Origin: Candidatus Ratteibacteria bacterium | GTDB lineage: Bacteria; CAIJMQ01 | NCBI GenBank assembly: GCA_028715665.1 | Contig: JAQURI010000045.1 | Location: forward strand, 1-10,638 | Reading direction: 5' to 3' | Length of the DNA stretch: 10,638 nt | Shown here: piece after piece, positions 1 through 7,200 of the stretch | Numbering within the stretch: position 1 is the stretch's first letter | Layout of the letters: each line of letters opens with the position of its first letter | Notes under the pieces: model-generated | What the model was told of the DNA's origin: nothing | Databases searched by the model: none | What the model saw: only the letters and a program-made list of their open reading frames with translations | Translations under genes and position numbers: made by a program

Positions 1-15
1 ATCAGGTGACTACTG

Positions 16-38
16 TGTCCCGACATATCGTTGGGACA
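16..38 (+). repeat. P3 hairpin, near copy of the P8 hairpin
   Basis: A nine-pair stem (16-24 with 30-38, one G-U) closes a five-base loop, ATATC. Positions 18-38 match 76-96 at 18 of 21 bases, including the trailing GGGACA. The position after P2 and before the GAGGAAAG block is that of P3. Confidence 0.7.
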
Positions 39-75
39 GGGAGGAAAGTCCGGGCTCCATAGGGCGCGGTGTCCG

Positions 76-96
76 CCCCGACATAACGTCGGGACA
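76..96 (+). repeat. P8 hairpin, near copy of the P3 hairpin
   Basis: CCCGAC (77-82) pairs perfectly with GTCGGG (88-93) around loop ATAAC. An outer GTC (71-73) / GAC (98-100) pair extends the arm. The ATAACGTC loop region resembles the usual L8 of type A RNase P RNAs, so this copy may be the native one. P14 at 269-287 (CTCCGAC, loop GTGAC, GTCGGAG) matches it at about 14 of 19 positions. Confidence 0.65.
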
Positions 97-137
97 AGAC
101 CCAGCAATGGGAGGAAAGTGCCACAGAAATCATACCG

Positions 138-236
138 TCCCCCCTGTTAGTTTTCGGAACCCTTAGAAATTCGAAGAATTTCAAGGACCAAAGTCCCTGA
201 AATCTTTCAGATTTCACGGAAGAAAACTAGGGGGGA
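138..236 (+). other. Extended P12 arm of RNase P RNA, built from nested palindromes
   Basis: The base of the arm pairs 138-144 with 230-236 and 148-155 with 222-229, with TGT (145-147) bulged. Above an internal loop, 166-188 pairs with 193-215 around a CAAA loop: 20 of 23 positions pair, two as G-U, and the three mismatches are all A opposite C. Each half is also a palindrome. GAAATTC/GAATTTC (166-172/176-182) and TGAAATC/GATTTCA (198-204/210-216) can form separate hairpins flanking GGAC/GTCC (185-188/193-196). The same RNA can therefore fold as one rod or as three short hairpins. Confidence 0.75.
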
Positions 237-416
237 TAAGGGTGAAATAGCATGGTAAGAGCATACTCCTCCGACGTGACGTCGGAGTGAGGTAAACCCC
301 ACTGGGAGCAAGGCCAAATAAGGGAGCAATGGAAATTGCCCGTTTCCTTAAGACTTCCGGGTAGGCTGCTTAGAGAAATTGTCACCGAATACAGAACTCG
401 GCTTATGATCTGCTTT

Positions 417-504
417 AAGGGTTATTTTTTACTGACGATTACAGCGATTATTAAAAATAGATTACATAGATTTCAAAAAAGAAATAAAAATACAATTTAT
501 ATTC
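417..504. other. AT-rich convergent intergenic region
   Basis: This is the space between the 3' end of rnpB and the 3' end of fau, which converge. It is AT-rich with T runs on both strands (for example 424-429 on +), but I see no stable GC-rich stem followed by a T run. Terminators for either transcript are not identifiable by eye. Confidence 0.5.
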
Positions 505-1089
505 TCACTTACATTCTATAACTCCACCTTCCGTTACAATCTTATCCACCGCAATATCGTTTTGAGTGGTCGGGATTCGCTCGACGATTTGACAGGAAAA
601 AGCAAGCGCTATTTTGGGAATAGTCAAAGGTATTGACTTTAAAAACTTGTCATAAAACCCTTTTCCCCTCCCCACCCTATTCCCGTTTTTATCAAATGCA
701 AGACCGGGAACCACAATCAAATCGATAAGTTTTATAGGAATGGTTTTAATTTTTTCTTTTATGGGTTGAAGTATCCCAAAAGGTCCCGGTTCTAAATCTT
801 TCAAACTTTTGATTTCGCAGGGAAGCATTATATTTTGCGATTTCAAAATTAAAGGGACCGCTACTTTTTTGTTCTCCGATAAAGCCGTTTCTATGGCTTC
901 AAAGGTGGAAACTTCTTTTTCCGTGGAAAGATAAAACATTATAAATGAAGAATTTTTGTATTCTTCAAGCGAACGAAGACGGGACTGAATGTTTTTGCTT
1001 TTTTCTTTAAGGGCGGTAACAGTAGATCCGTCAAGAAGTTTTTTTATCCTGTTCCGTAACTTTATTTTGTTTTCTTTTTCGCAGTTCAT
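505..1089 (-). CDS. fau: 5-formyltetrahydrofolate cyclo-ligase
   Basis: A cytoplasmic enzyme of 194 residues, the usual family length. It uses ATP to convert 5-formyl-THF to 5,10-methenyl-THF, returning an inhibitory storage folate to one-carbon metabolism. The N-terminal basic KIKLR segment (8-12) matches the family's ATP-phosphate-binding start. FYLSTEKEVST (52-62) corresponds to the conserved substrate-side Y...E segment. VVPGLAFD (126-133) followed by GRGKGFYDKFL (140-150) is the family signature, in a form divergent from the common GYGGGYYDR. The late QNDIAVDKIVTE (176-187) matches the usual HDxPVDxIITE, with Asn for His. The start at 1089 lies inside rarA, giving a 59-base overlap. The next in-frame Met is about residue 51, inside the fold, so this start is probably right. 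No strong Shine-Dalgarno is visible, which fits translational coupling to rarA. It is the last gene of the cluster. Confidence 0.93.
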   Translation of the reverse strand: MNCEKENKIKLRNRIKKLLDGSTVTALKEKSKNIQSRLRSLEEYKNSSFIMFYLSTEKEVSTFEAIETALSENKKVAVPLILKSQNIMLPCEIKSLKDLEPGPFGILQPIKEKIKTIPIKLIDLIVVPGLAFDKNGNRVGRGKGFYDKFLKSIPLTIPKIALAFSCQIVERIPTTQNDIAVDKIVTEGGVIECK

Positions 1090-2389
1090 CTAATCTTTGT
1101 TTTATTATTTTCTCATAGCCCTGTAATGAGGGAATATAATACTGTTTGCCGCCGGCGCCGTAATCCTGCTGGACAAAATGCCCAGGGAAAGAATGCGCAT
1201 ATTTATAGCCCACGCCTCTTCCCAATTTTTCCGCTCCTTTATATGAACCGACCTGAAGATGAGAAGGCACCCGACGGGTCCTTTGTTCTTTTATGTCTTT
1301 GGACGCTTTTTCTATTGCCTCATAACTTGCATTGCTTTTGGGCGCGCAAGATACGTATATCGTTGCCTGTGCAAGAGGAATTCTTCCCTCCGGCATACCG
1401 ATAAGTTCGCATGCCTGAAAACAGGCATTTGCAATAACCAGTGCCTGAGGGTCCGCGTTACCGACATCTTCCGCGGCACATATGATTATCCTTCTTGCGA
1501 TAAACCTCGGGTCCTCTCCTGCTTCAAGCATTTTTGCCAGCCAGTAAAGAGCAGCATCCGGGTCGGAACCGCGCATAGATTTTATAAAAGCGGAAATAGT
1601 ATCGTAATGTTGAGTTTCGTCTTTATCATACACAATAGCTTTTTTCTGAATAGATTGTTCTGCCACGGCAAGGGTAAAATCTATGGCTCCATCTTCGTTT
1701 TTAGGAGTGGTTAAAACACCGATTTCCAACGCATTCAGTAATTTTCTCGCATCCCCGTCACTTATTTTAATAAGATGATTGATAGCTTTTTCTTCAATTT
1801 TTATATTATATTCCCCCAATCCTTTTTCTTTATCTTCCAATGCTCTTTTTAAAATTTTTTTTAAATCGTTGTCGTTTAAAGGATAAAATTCCGCGACCGT
1901 CGAACGTGAAACCAAAGGGGCATTTATAAAAAAATAAGGATTATGGGTAGTGGCTCCGATGAGAGTAATGACATTATCTTCTACTGAAGGCAGGAGCGCG
2001 TCCTGCTGTAATTTATTGAATCGGTGGACCTCGTCTATAAAAAGAATAGTATGTTTATTGTTTAAAGCATATCTTTGTTTTGCTTCGTCTATGAATTTGC
2101 GAAGTTCTTCTACTCCTGCGGTCGTAGCATTCGTTTTAACAAAATGAGATTGGGTCTTGTTGGCTATTACATGCGCGAGTGCTGTTTTCCCCGTGCCCGG
2201 GGGACCGAACAAAATAAGAGAAATTATTTTGTCCGCTTCAATGGCTCTTCTCAAAAGTTTACCCTTACCGAGAAGATGTTCCTGTCCCGCAAATTCTTCC
2301 AGAGAAACAGGCCTCATTCTAAGCGCAAGAGGCGCATTTTTTGATTGTTGAGGAGGTTTGCCGTTATTATTGAAAAGAGAATCAGCCAT
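1031..2389 (-). CDS. rarA: Replication-associated recombination protein A (RarA/MgsA), AAA+ ATPase
   Basis: A 452-residue AAA+ ATPase of the RarA/MgsA/WRNIP1 family, which acts as a tetramer at stalled replication forks and single-stranded DNA ends. Seen in order: the N-terminal RMRPxxLEEFAGQEHLL segment (24-40), Walker A GPPGTGKT (62-69), Walker B ILFIDEVHRF (115-124, D119 E120), sensor-1 strand TLIGATT (142-148), arginine finger region PLVSRS (158-163) and sensor-2 DGDARKLLN (211-219). The C-terminal signature includes the AGEDPRFIARR stretch (290-300), AAEDVGNADPQAL (305-317) and GYKYAHSFPGHFVQQDY (394-410), which is diagnostic of this family. Length is normal. The start at 2389 has only a weak GGA five bases upstream. 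It begins 21 bases after the pseudopilin stop, and its end overlaps the start of fau. Nothing essential appears to be missing. Confidence 0.96.
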   Translation of the reverse strand: MADSLFNNNGKPPQQSKNAPLALRMRPVSLEEFAGQEHLLGKGKLLRRAIEADKIISLILFGPPGTGKTALAHVIANKTQSHFVKTNATTAGVEELRKFIDEAKQRYALNNKHTILFIDEVHRFNKLQQDALLPSVEDNVITLIGATTHNPYFFINAPLVSRSTVAEFYPLNDNDLKKILKRALEDKEKGLGEYNIKIEEKAINHLIKISDGDARKLLNALEIGVLTTPKNEDGAIDFTLAVAEQSIQKKAIVYDKDETQHYDTISAFIKSMRGSDPDAALYWLAKMLEAGEDPRFIARRIIICAAEDVGNADPQALVIANACFQACELIGMPEGRIPLAQATIYVSCAPKSNASYEAIEKASKDIKEQRTRRVPSHLQVGSYKGAEKLGRGVGYKYAHSFPGHFVQQDYGAGGKQYYIPSLQGYEKIIKQRLDELRKRKQNKVTEQDKKTS

Positions 2390-2410
2390 TATATTCCGTT
2401 AAAGGCATAT

Positions 2411-3292
2411 TTATTCTACCCTACGTTTCCACCCGATGTACGGGCTATATTCCGGCATTAAATGTATCATTTTTGGACCATTCTCACCATATTTGTATAC
2501 TATATTTTCACAGTTATTTGTAGTGTTATAAATTGTAATGACACTTCCGTCGAGACATCCTGCCACAGAAGTTTCCAAGTGACGCGGTTCTGTTAAATCA
2601 TTGTAGCAGAAAAGTGGGTCATTGATTACCTGGTCTGCGGGGACTACCACAGTGCTGCCACCACATTCACCAAGTGATACCATCCCTGTGTTTTCTTCGG
2701 CAAAAATAACCGTATTGCTCGGGTCGGGAAAAGTCGTGATTTTTCTGTGGTCACCCGGCAATTTGAGGCTGAGGTCGTTAAATTGAAGGTCATAATCGTA
2801 CATGTCTTGCCATGGACCGGCAGCTACAAGGTCATAAGGCCATGGTTTTCTGAATGTAGCAATTGATACCGTATAGTCATATGTTCGGTGTTCGCCTGTT
2901 CCGGTCAGGGGATTACTCGCCTGTGCGCTTGGACACATCCAGAATTTAGGCTCGGTTATGTAACCTTCTAAAGCAAGAAGACCGAGATGGGCTCCTTCGC
3001 AGGTCAGCCATGCAGCGGATTCCGGATGCGGAAGCTCGGCATCAGTGGCACCAACTATAGCCCTTGGTCCCGGCAAAAACTGGTTCCAATTGTCTGCATA
3101 CATAGCCTCACAGAGCATCAATTGGCGCAGATTGCTTATACACCGTGCTCTTCTTCCCCCTTCCCGCATTCTTGCCAATGCAGGGAGTATTACCGCAGAT
3201 AACATTCCAATAATAGCTATTACCACGAGAAGTTCCATAAGCGTAAACCCTTTTATTTTTTTTAATTTATTCAACACGTCATTATCTCTCAT
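2411..3292 (-). CDS. Type II secretion/type IV pilin-like pseudopilin with H-X9-DG motif
   Basis: A 293-residue protein with a class III prepilin leader. A short basic leader ends KKIKG (11-15) and is followed by FTLMELLVVIAIIGML (16-31). A prepilin peptidase should cut after G15, leaving N-methylated F16 and the conserved Glu at +5 (E20). The next ~25 residues are the hydrophobic assembly helix. The C-terminal domain holds H238-(9 residues)-D248-G249, the H-X9-DG signature common in pseudopilins of Planctomycetes, Lentisphaerae and relatives. Eight cysteines (51, 61, 98, 120, 210, 229, 246, 261) suggest disulfides in an extracytoplasmic domain. No other pilus or secretion gene is in the window. 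It sits 12 bases after the parvulin and 21 before rarA. By eye its composition is richer in GC than the flanking genes, so it may have been inserted into the operon. Its machinery and substrate are unknown. Confidence 0.9.
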   Translation of the reverse strand: MRDNDVLNKLKKIKGFTLMELLVVIAIIGMLSAVILPALARMREGGRRARCISNLRQLMLCEAMYADNWNQFLPGPRAIVGATDAELPHPESAAWLTCEGAHLGLLALEGYITEPKFWMCPSAQASNPLTGTGEHRTYDYTVSIATFRKPWPYDLVAAGPWQDMYDYDLQFNDLSLKLPGDHRKITTFPDPSNTVIFAEENTGMVSLGECGGSTVVVPADQVINDPLFCYNDLTEPRHLETSVAGCLDGSVITIYNTTNNCENIVYKYGENGPKMIHLMPEYSPYIGWKRRVE

Positions 3293-3304
3293 TTATTATT
3301 ATAT

Positions 3305-4264
3305 CTAACTTAAAGGGGAAAAAGTAACTATCTCAAAATCTTTCTTAGCGTCATTCATCCAGTTTTCATATGCCCTTTCCACCTTTGAATCATAGATTCT
3401 TTTTTTGATTAATTCGCTTACTTCGGTTATCGGCGCGTATTGAGAAAGTTTTTTGGCTTCTAATTTGATTATATTATAGCTGCCCGAAATAAGCGTAGGC
3501 TTTGTGAATTCGCCCACTTTTAATTCGGAAATTGCCTGCCTTATTTGCGGCTGGAGCTGTTCAAGATAAACGAAACCCAAATCTCCTCCGGCTGAAGCGT
3601 TCGGTCCTTCGGAATATAATTTTGCAAGCGAAGAGAAGTCTTCTCCTGATTTTAGCTTCTTAAAAATTTCTTCCGCTGTTTTTTCTGCCTCATTATTGCC
3701 TGCGCTTTTAATCAATATCTGCGAAATTTTTACCTGTTCCGGCATTAAGAACGAATTTTTGTTCTCCTCATAGAAATTAGTTATTTCTTCTTCGGCAATT
3801 CTGATATCCCGGAGTATGTTAAGTCTGACAAACTTACTGGTTTTTATCCGCGTTTTTGTTTTTTCTTTCAAATCGTCGATAGTAAGCCGTTCTCTTTTCA
3901 ATTGCGCGTAGAACTCATCGGGCGTAGAGAATTCTTTTTCCAGTTCTTCAAGGTTTTTTTCGATTTCTTCTTCGGTGACTTCAATGTTTGCTCTGTCGGC
4001 GCTTATCAGCAAAACCTTTTCTTCTATCGCCTCGGTTAATATGGTTTTCTTTATCTGCCCCAATCGTTTTTCCAGTTCTTCCCCCGTATAAATTTTATTA
4101 TAATATTCTATCGCAACCGCCAACCTTTCTTTTAATTCGGAAGCCGTAATCACTTCTTTGTCTACTATTGCCGCGATATAATCGATGACTTCGCCGGAAC
4201 CGTTAATAATAAATGTTATCTGGAACAGTATCGTAAAAAACAGTGTTTTTAAAAGTTTTATCAT
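3305..4264 (-). CDS. SurA-like exported parvulin-domain chaperone, probably without isomerase activity
   Basis: 319 residues. An N-terminal signal (basic MIKLLK, hydrophobic core 7-20, likely cleavage near 22-25) points to the periplasm, perhaps as a lipid-free soluble protein. A SurA-type N-terminal chaperone region begins with VIDYIAAIVDKEVITASEL (26-44) and is helical and charged to about 150. A PpiC/parvulin domain spans about 176-269, followed by a helical tail. Fold residues such as GGDLGF (226-231) are intact, but the usual catalytic positions are not. The strand-1 His is Gln182 (SQILIK), the Cys/Asp position is Gly220 (SEGP) and the second His is Asn264 (SYNIIK). A holdase role in outer-membrane protein delivery therefore fits better than prolyl isomerisation. 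It lies 30 bases downstream of mfd. No clear Shine-Dalgarno precedes the ATG at 4264. Confidence 0.9.
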   Translation of the reverse strand: MIKLLKTLFFTILFQITFIINGSGEVIDYIAAIVDKEVITASELKERLAVAIEYYNKIYTGEELEKRLGQIKKTILTEAIEEKVLLISADRANIEVTEEEIEKNLEELEKEFSTPDEFYAQLKRERLTIDDLKEKTKTRIKTSKFVRLNILRDIRIAEEEITNFYEENKNSFLMPEQVKISQILIKSAGNNEAEKTAEEIFKKLKSGEDFSSLAKLYSEGPNASAGGDLGFVYLEQLQPQIRQAISELKVGEFTKPTLISGSYNIIKLEAKKLSQYAPITEVSELIKKRIYDSKVERAYENWMNDAKKDFEIVTFSPLS

Positions 4265-4294
4265 CGGTATTTAAAATGTTTTTTGTATTGTAAT

Positions 4295-7200
4295 CTATCG
4301 CGCAAATTCTTGCAATAAGGCAAGAATTTTTCGAATAATTTTTTTATAATCTGTTTCGTTTGGTTCAAGGAAAAAACATAATTGTTCCTGCTCGTCCGGA
4401 GAATAAGAATATTTTTTCGATAGTTTGCCTATTTTTTTCCGCAGGTTTTGTCCTTTTAAGAATTTAATCGAAATATTGCCGTCTTTTTTTACGATATGTT
4501 CGATTCCCAGTTTTGCAGCATTGATTTTAATTTTGCAAATATCGAGCAAAAGCTCTGCGGAAAAAGGCAAGTCGCCGAATCTGTCTCTAAGTTCCGCCTC
4601 AAGGTCGATACATTCCTTTTCTTCTTTCAATTCGGCGATTTTTTTGTAGATATTCAGTCTCGTGGATTCATCCGATATATAACTGAAAGGAATATAAGCC
4701 GGGATATTTAAATCTACAGTTGTAGTTATTTGCTTCACGGTCTTTTTCCCTTTTAGTTTACTGACGGCATTTTTTAAAATTTCCATATAAAGCTCAAGCC
4801 CCACTTTCATTATGTGTCCGTGTTGTTCTTTCCCGAGCATGTTGCCGGCACCTCTTATCTCCAGATCTTGCATTGCCAGTTGAAAACCGGAACCCAGATG
4901 CGAAAATTCCTCCAAAGCGCGCAGTCTCTTCTTTGACTCATCGGTCAAAACCTCTTTAGGAGGGACCAAAAGATAAGCATATGCCTGTAATCTATATCTG
5001 CCTACTCTGCCCCTTAACTGGTATAAATCCGCCAATCCCAACCTATGTGCGTCGCTTATGATAATCGTGTTTGCGTTGGGTATGTCAAGCCCGGATTCGA
5101 TTATAGTGGTAGTAACCAAAACGTCTATTTTTTTATTGATAAAAAGAAGCATGATTTTTTCAAGCTCTTTTTCATGCATTTGGCCGTGCGCGAATTCCAC
5201 CCTTATATCGGGAATCAGATTCCTGACAAAATCCGCGATTTGATTTATGTTTTCCACCCTATTATGAAGGAAAAAAACTTGGCCGCCTCTTGCTATTTCG
5301 TTTTTAATCGCCTCTTTTATTAATTCTTCGGAAAATTCGGCCACAATCGTCTTTACTGCCAGCCTGTCCCGAGGCGGCGTGTTTATCATGCTTAATTCCC
5401 TTATGCCTGAAAGCGTTATATAAAGGGTTCTGGGAATAGGAGTAGCAGTCAAAGTAAGCACATCCACGGTCTTTTTGAAAATTTTCAGTTTTTCCTTATG
5501 AATAACTCCGAAACGCTGTTCTTCATCCACGACTAATAGTCCTAAATCTTTGAAATTTACGTCCTTTTGCAGCAATCTGTGCGTTCCGATAACTATGTCC
5601 ACATTTCCCTTTTTTAAATCATTTATGATTCTATTTTGCTCGGATTTGGAATCGAATCTCGATAACATTTCCACACTTATAGGATAATCTTTCATTCTGT
5701 CTTTGAAATTGAGCCAATGTTGTTGCGCAAGAATAGTAGTAGGGACCAATATAGCCACTTGTTTGTTTCCCGTTACTGCTTTAAAAGCCGCTCTAATGGC
5801 TACTTCCGTTTTGCCGTAACCCGCGTCTCCGCATAGTAGCCTGTCCATGGGAACAGGTTTCTCCATGTCTTCTTTTATTTCTTGAGCTGATTTGAGTTGG
5901 TCTTTTGTCTCCTCATATATAAACGATGCTTCGAATTCTTTTTGCCACTCGCTGTCGCGGGAAAAAGCAAAACCTTTTTTTGTTTTTCTTATTGCTTCCA
6001 TATTGAGAAGTTCAAAAGCGATGTCTTGGCAGGCTCTCAAAACTTTTTCTTTTTCATTCCTCCAGTTTGAGGAACCCAAGTTAGAAAGTTTTGGGCTTTT
6101 TCCGTCAAGCCCCACATACTTATGCACCAGTTCCAACCCCTCAACAGGCACGTATAAAATAGCTCCTCCTTCATATTCCAACATAAGAAATTCTTTTTTT
6201 GTATCTGCGACTTGGACTTTATTTAATCCTAAATATCTTCCGATTCCGTGGACCAAGTGGACCACATAATCTCCCCTCTTTATCTGAAAAGGAGAGGATA
6301 TCGTTTCCGTTTCTCTGAACTGATGGAAGGGTTTTTTGAATTTATAACGGGAGAAAATTTCTTTGTCCGTAAGCACTGCCATTTTCAGGGGAGAAAGCAA
6401 AAATCCGCAGTCTATCCTCCCGATTTTCAAAAATGTATTGCTTTTTGGGTATAGTCCTCTTTCTTTTAATATTTCTTCAAGACGCGATTTTTCTCCTTCG
6501 TTATAAGAAACAAAAAAGATGTTGAACTTTTCTTTCTGCCATAAACTTACTTTTTCCGCCACCCTGTCTAAATTTACTCCGATACCTTCAAGCGATTGAA
6601 ACGGCAAGGAAAATACTTTGGAATAACCCATTATCGGCGTTTGCGGTATTTGAGACGTGAAAAATATGCTTTTTGAAGAAAGCTCGTTTCTTATTTTCTG
6701 CCACTTGAAGAAATTATTTTCTATAGAATTTTTATATTCTTGGGTCTGCCCCGGTTGCGGCCCGAACAATCTCTCGGCTTGTTCCTTGAGTTCTATGCTA
6801 TTGTTTAAACATATCAAAGTGTTGTCCGGCATGTAGGAAAGAACAGTAGAGTTTCTTCTTCCTTGAAACAGTTCTTCCTTGGGAAGGATGACTGCTTTCT
6901 GAAGTTTTGAGGTGGATTTTTGCGTGGCAGGGTCAAAATGGCGGATAGATTCTATTTTTTCTTCGGAAAATTCTATTCTTAAAGGGTCTTCGTAAAGATA
7001 TGTAAATACATCCAAAATCGAACCGCGAAGCGACCATTCTCCCCTCTCTTCGACTATGGTTTTCCGTTCGTAGCCCAACTCATCCAGCTTTTCGATTAAT
7101 TCCTTTCGCTTGTTTTCCATGACTTTTAAACTAATTACGGAAGAAATAAAAGAAGAGGGAGAAGGCATTTTCTGGATAAAACTTCTCAAAGAAGCGATTA

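Larger units (their letters stand above)
1..416 (+). ncRNA. rnpB: RNase P RNA, bacterial type A (5' end cut by window edge)
   Basis: Catalytic RNA of ribonuclease P, which removes the 5' leader of precursor tRNAs. Conserved blocks appear in the right order: GAGGAAAGTCCGGGCTCC (41-58), the GCCACAGAAA block (~120-129), AAGGGTGAAA (238-247), GGTAAACCCC (291-300), GGGAGCAAGGCCAAATA (304-320), GGGTAGGCTGCTT (359-371) and ACAGAACTCGGCTTA (391-405). P2 forms from GGTGAC (5-10) with GTCACC (381-386). P1 pairs ATC (1-3) with GAT (407-409). Its 3' strand continues as CTGCTTT to about 416, so roughly seven 5' bases lie before the window. P9 is CCCAGCAATGGG. P16/P17 are 319-325/344-350 and 326-330/335-339. 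The P3 and P8 arms are near-identical, P14 (269-287) is a weaker relative, and P12 (138-236) is greatly extended. Identification is secure; exact ends are inferred from P1 pairing. Confidence 0.97.

Noticed and set aside
269..287. P14 hairpin as a third full copy of the P3/P8 repeat
   Set aside because: The match is weaker, and a stable stem with a GTGA-type loop is normal for P14, so common structure could explain it.
417..440. Possible rnpB terminator with TTTTTT at 424-429
   Set aside because: There is no dedicated GC-rich stem directly before the T run; only the RNA's own P1 helix precedes it.
336..521. A 61-codon + strand frame after rnpB
   Set aside because: It begins inside the conserved 3' half of RNase P RNA and runs through AT-rich sequence with no ribosome binding site and a low-complexity product.
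1259..1714. A 151-codon + strand frame
   Set aside because: It is antisense to the conserved C-terminal half of rarA and has no family features.
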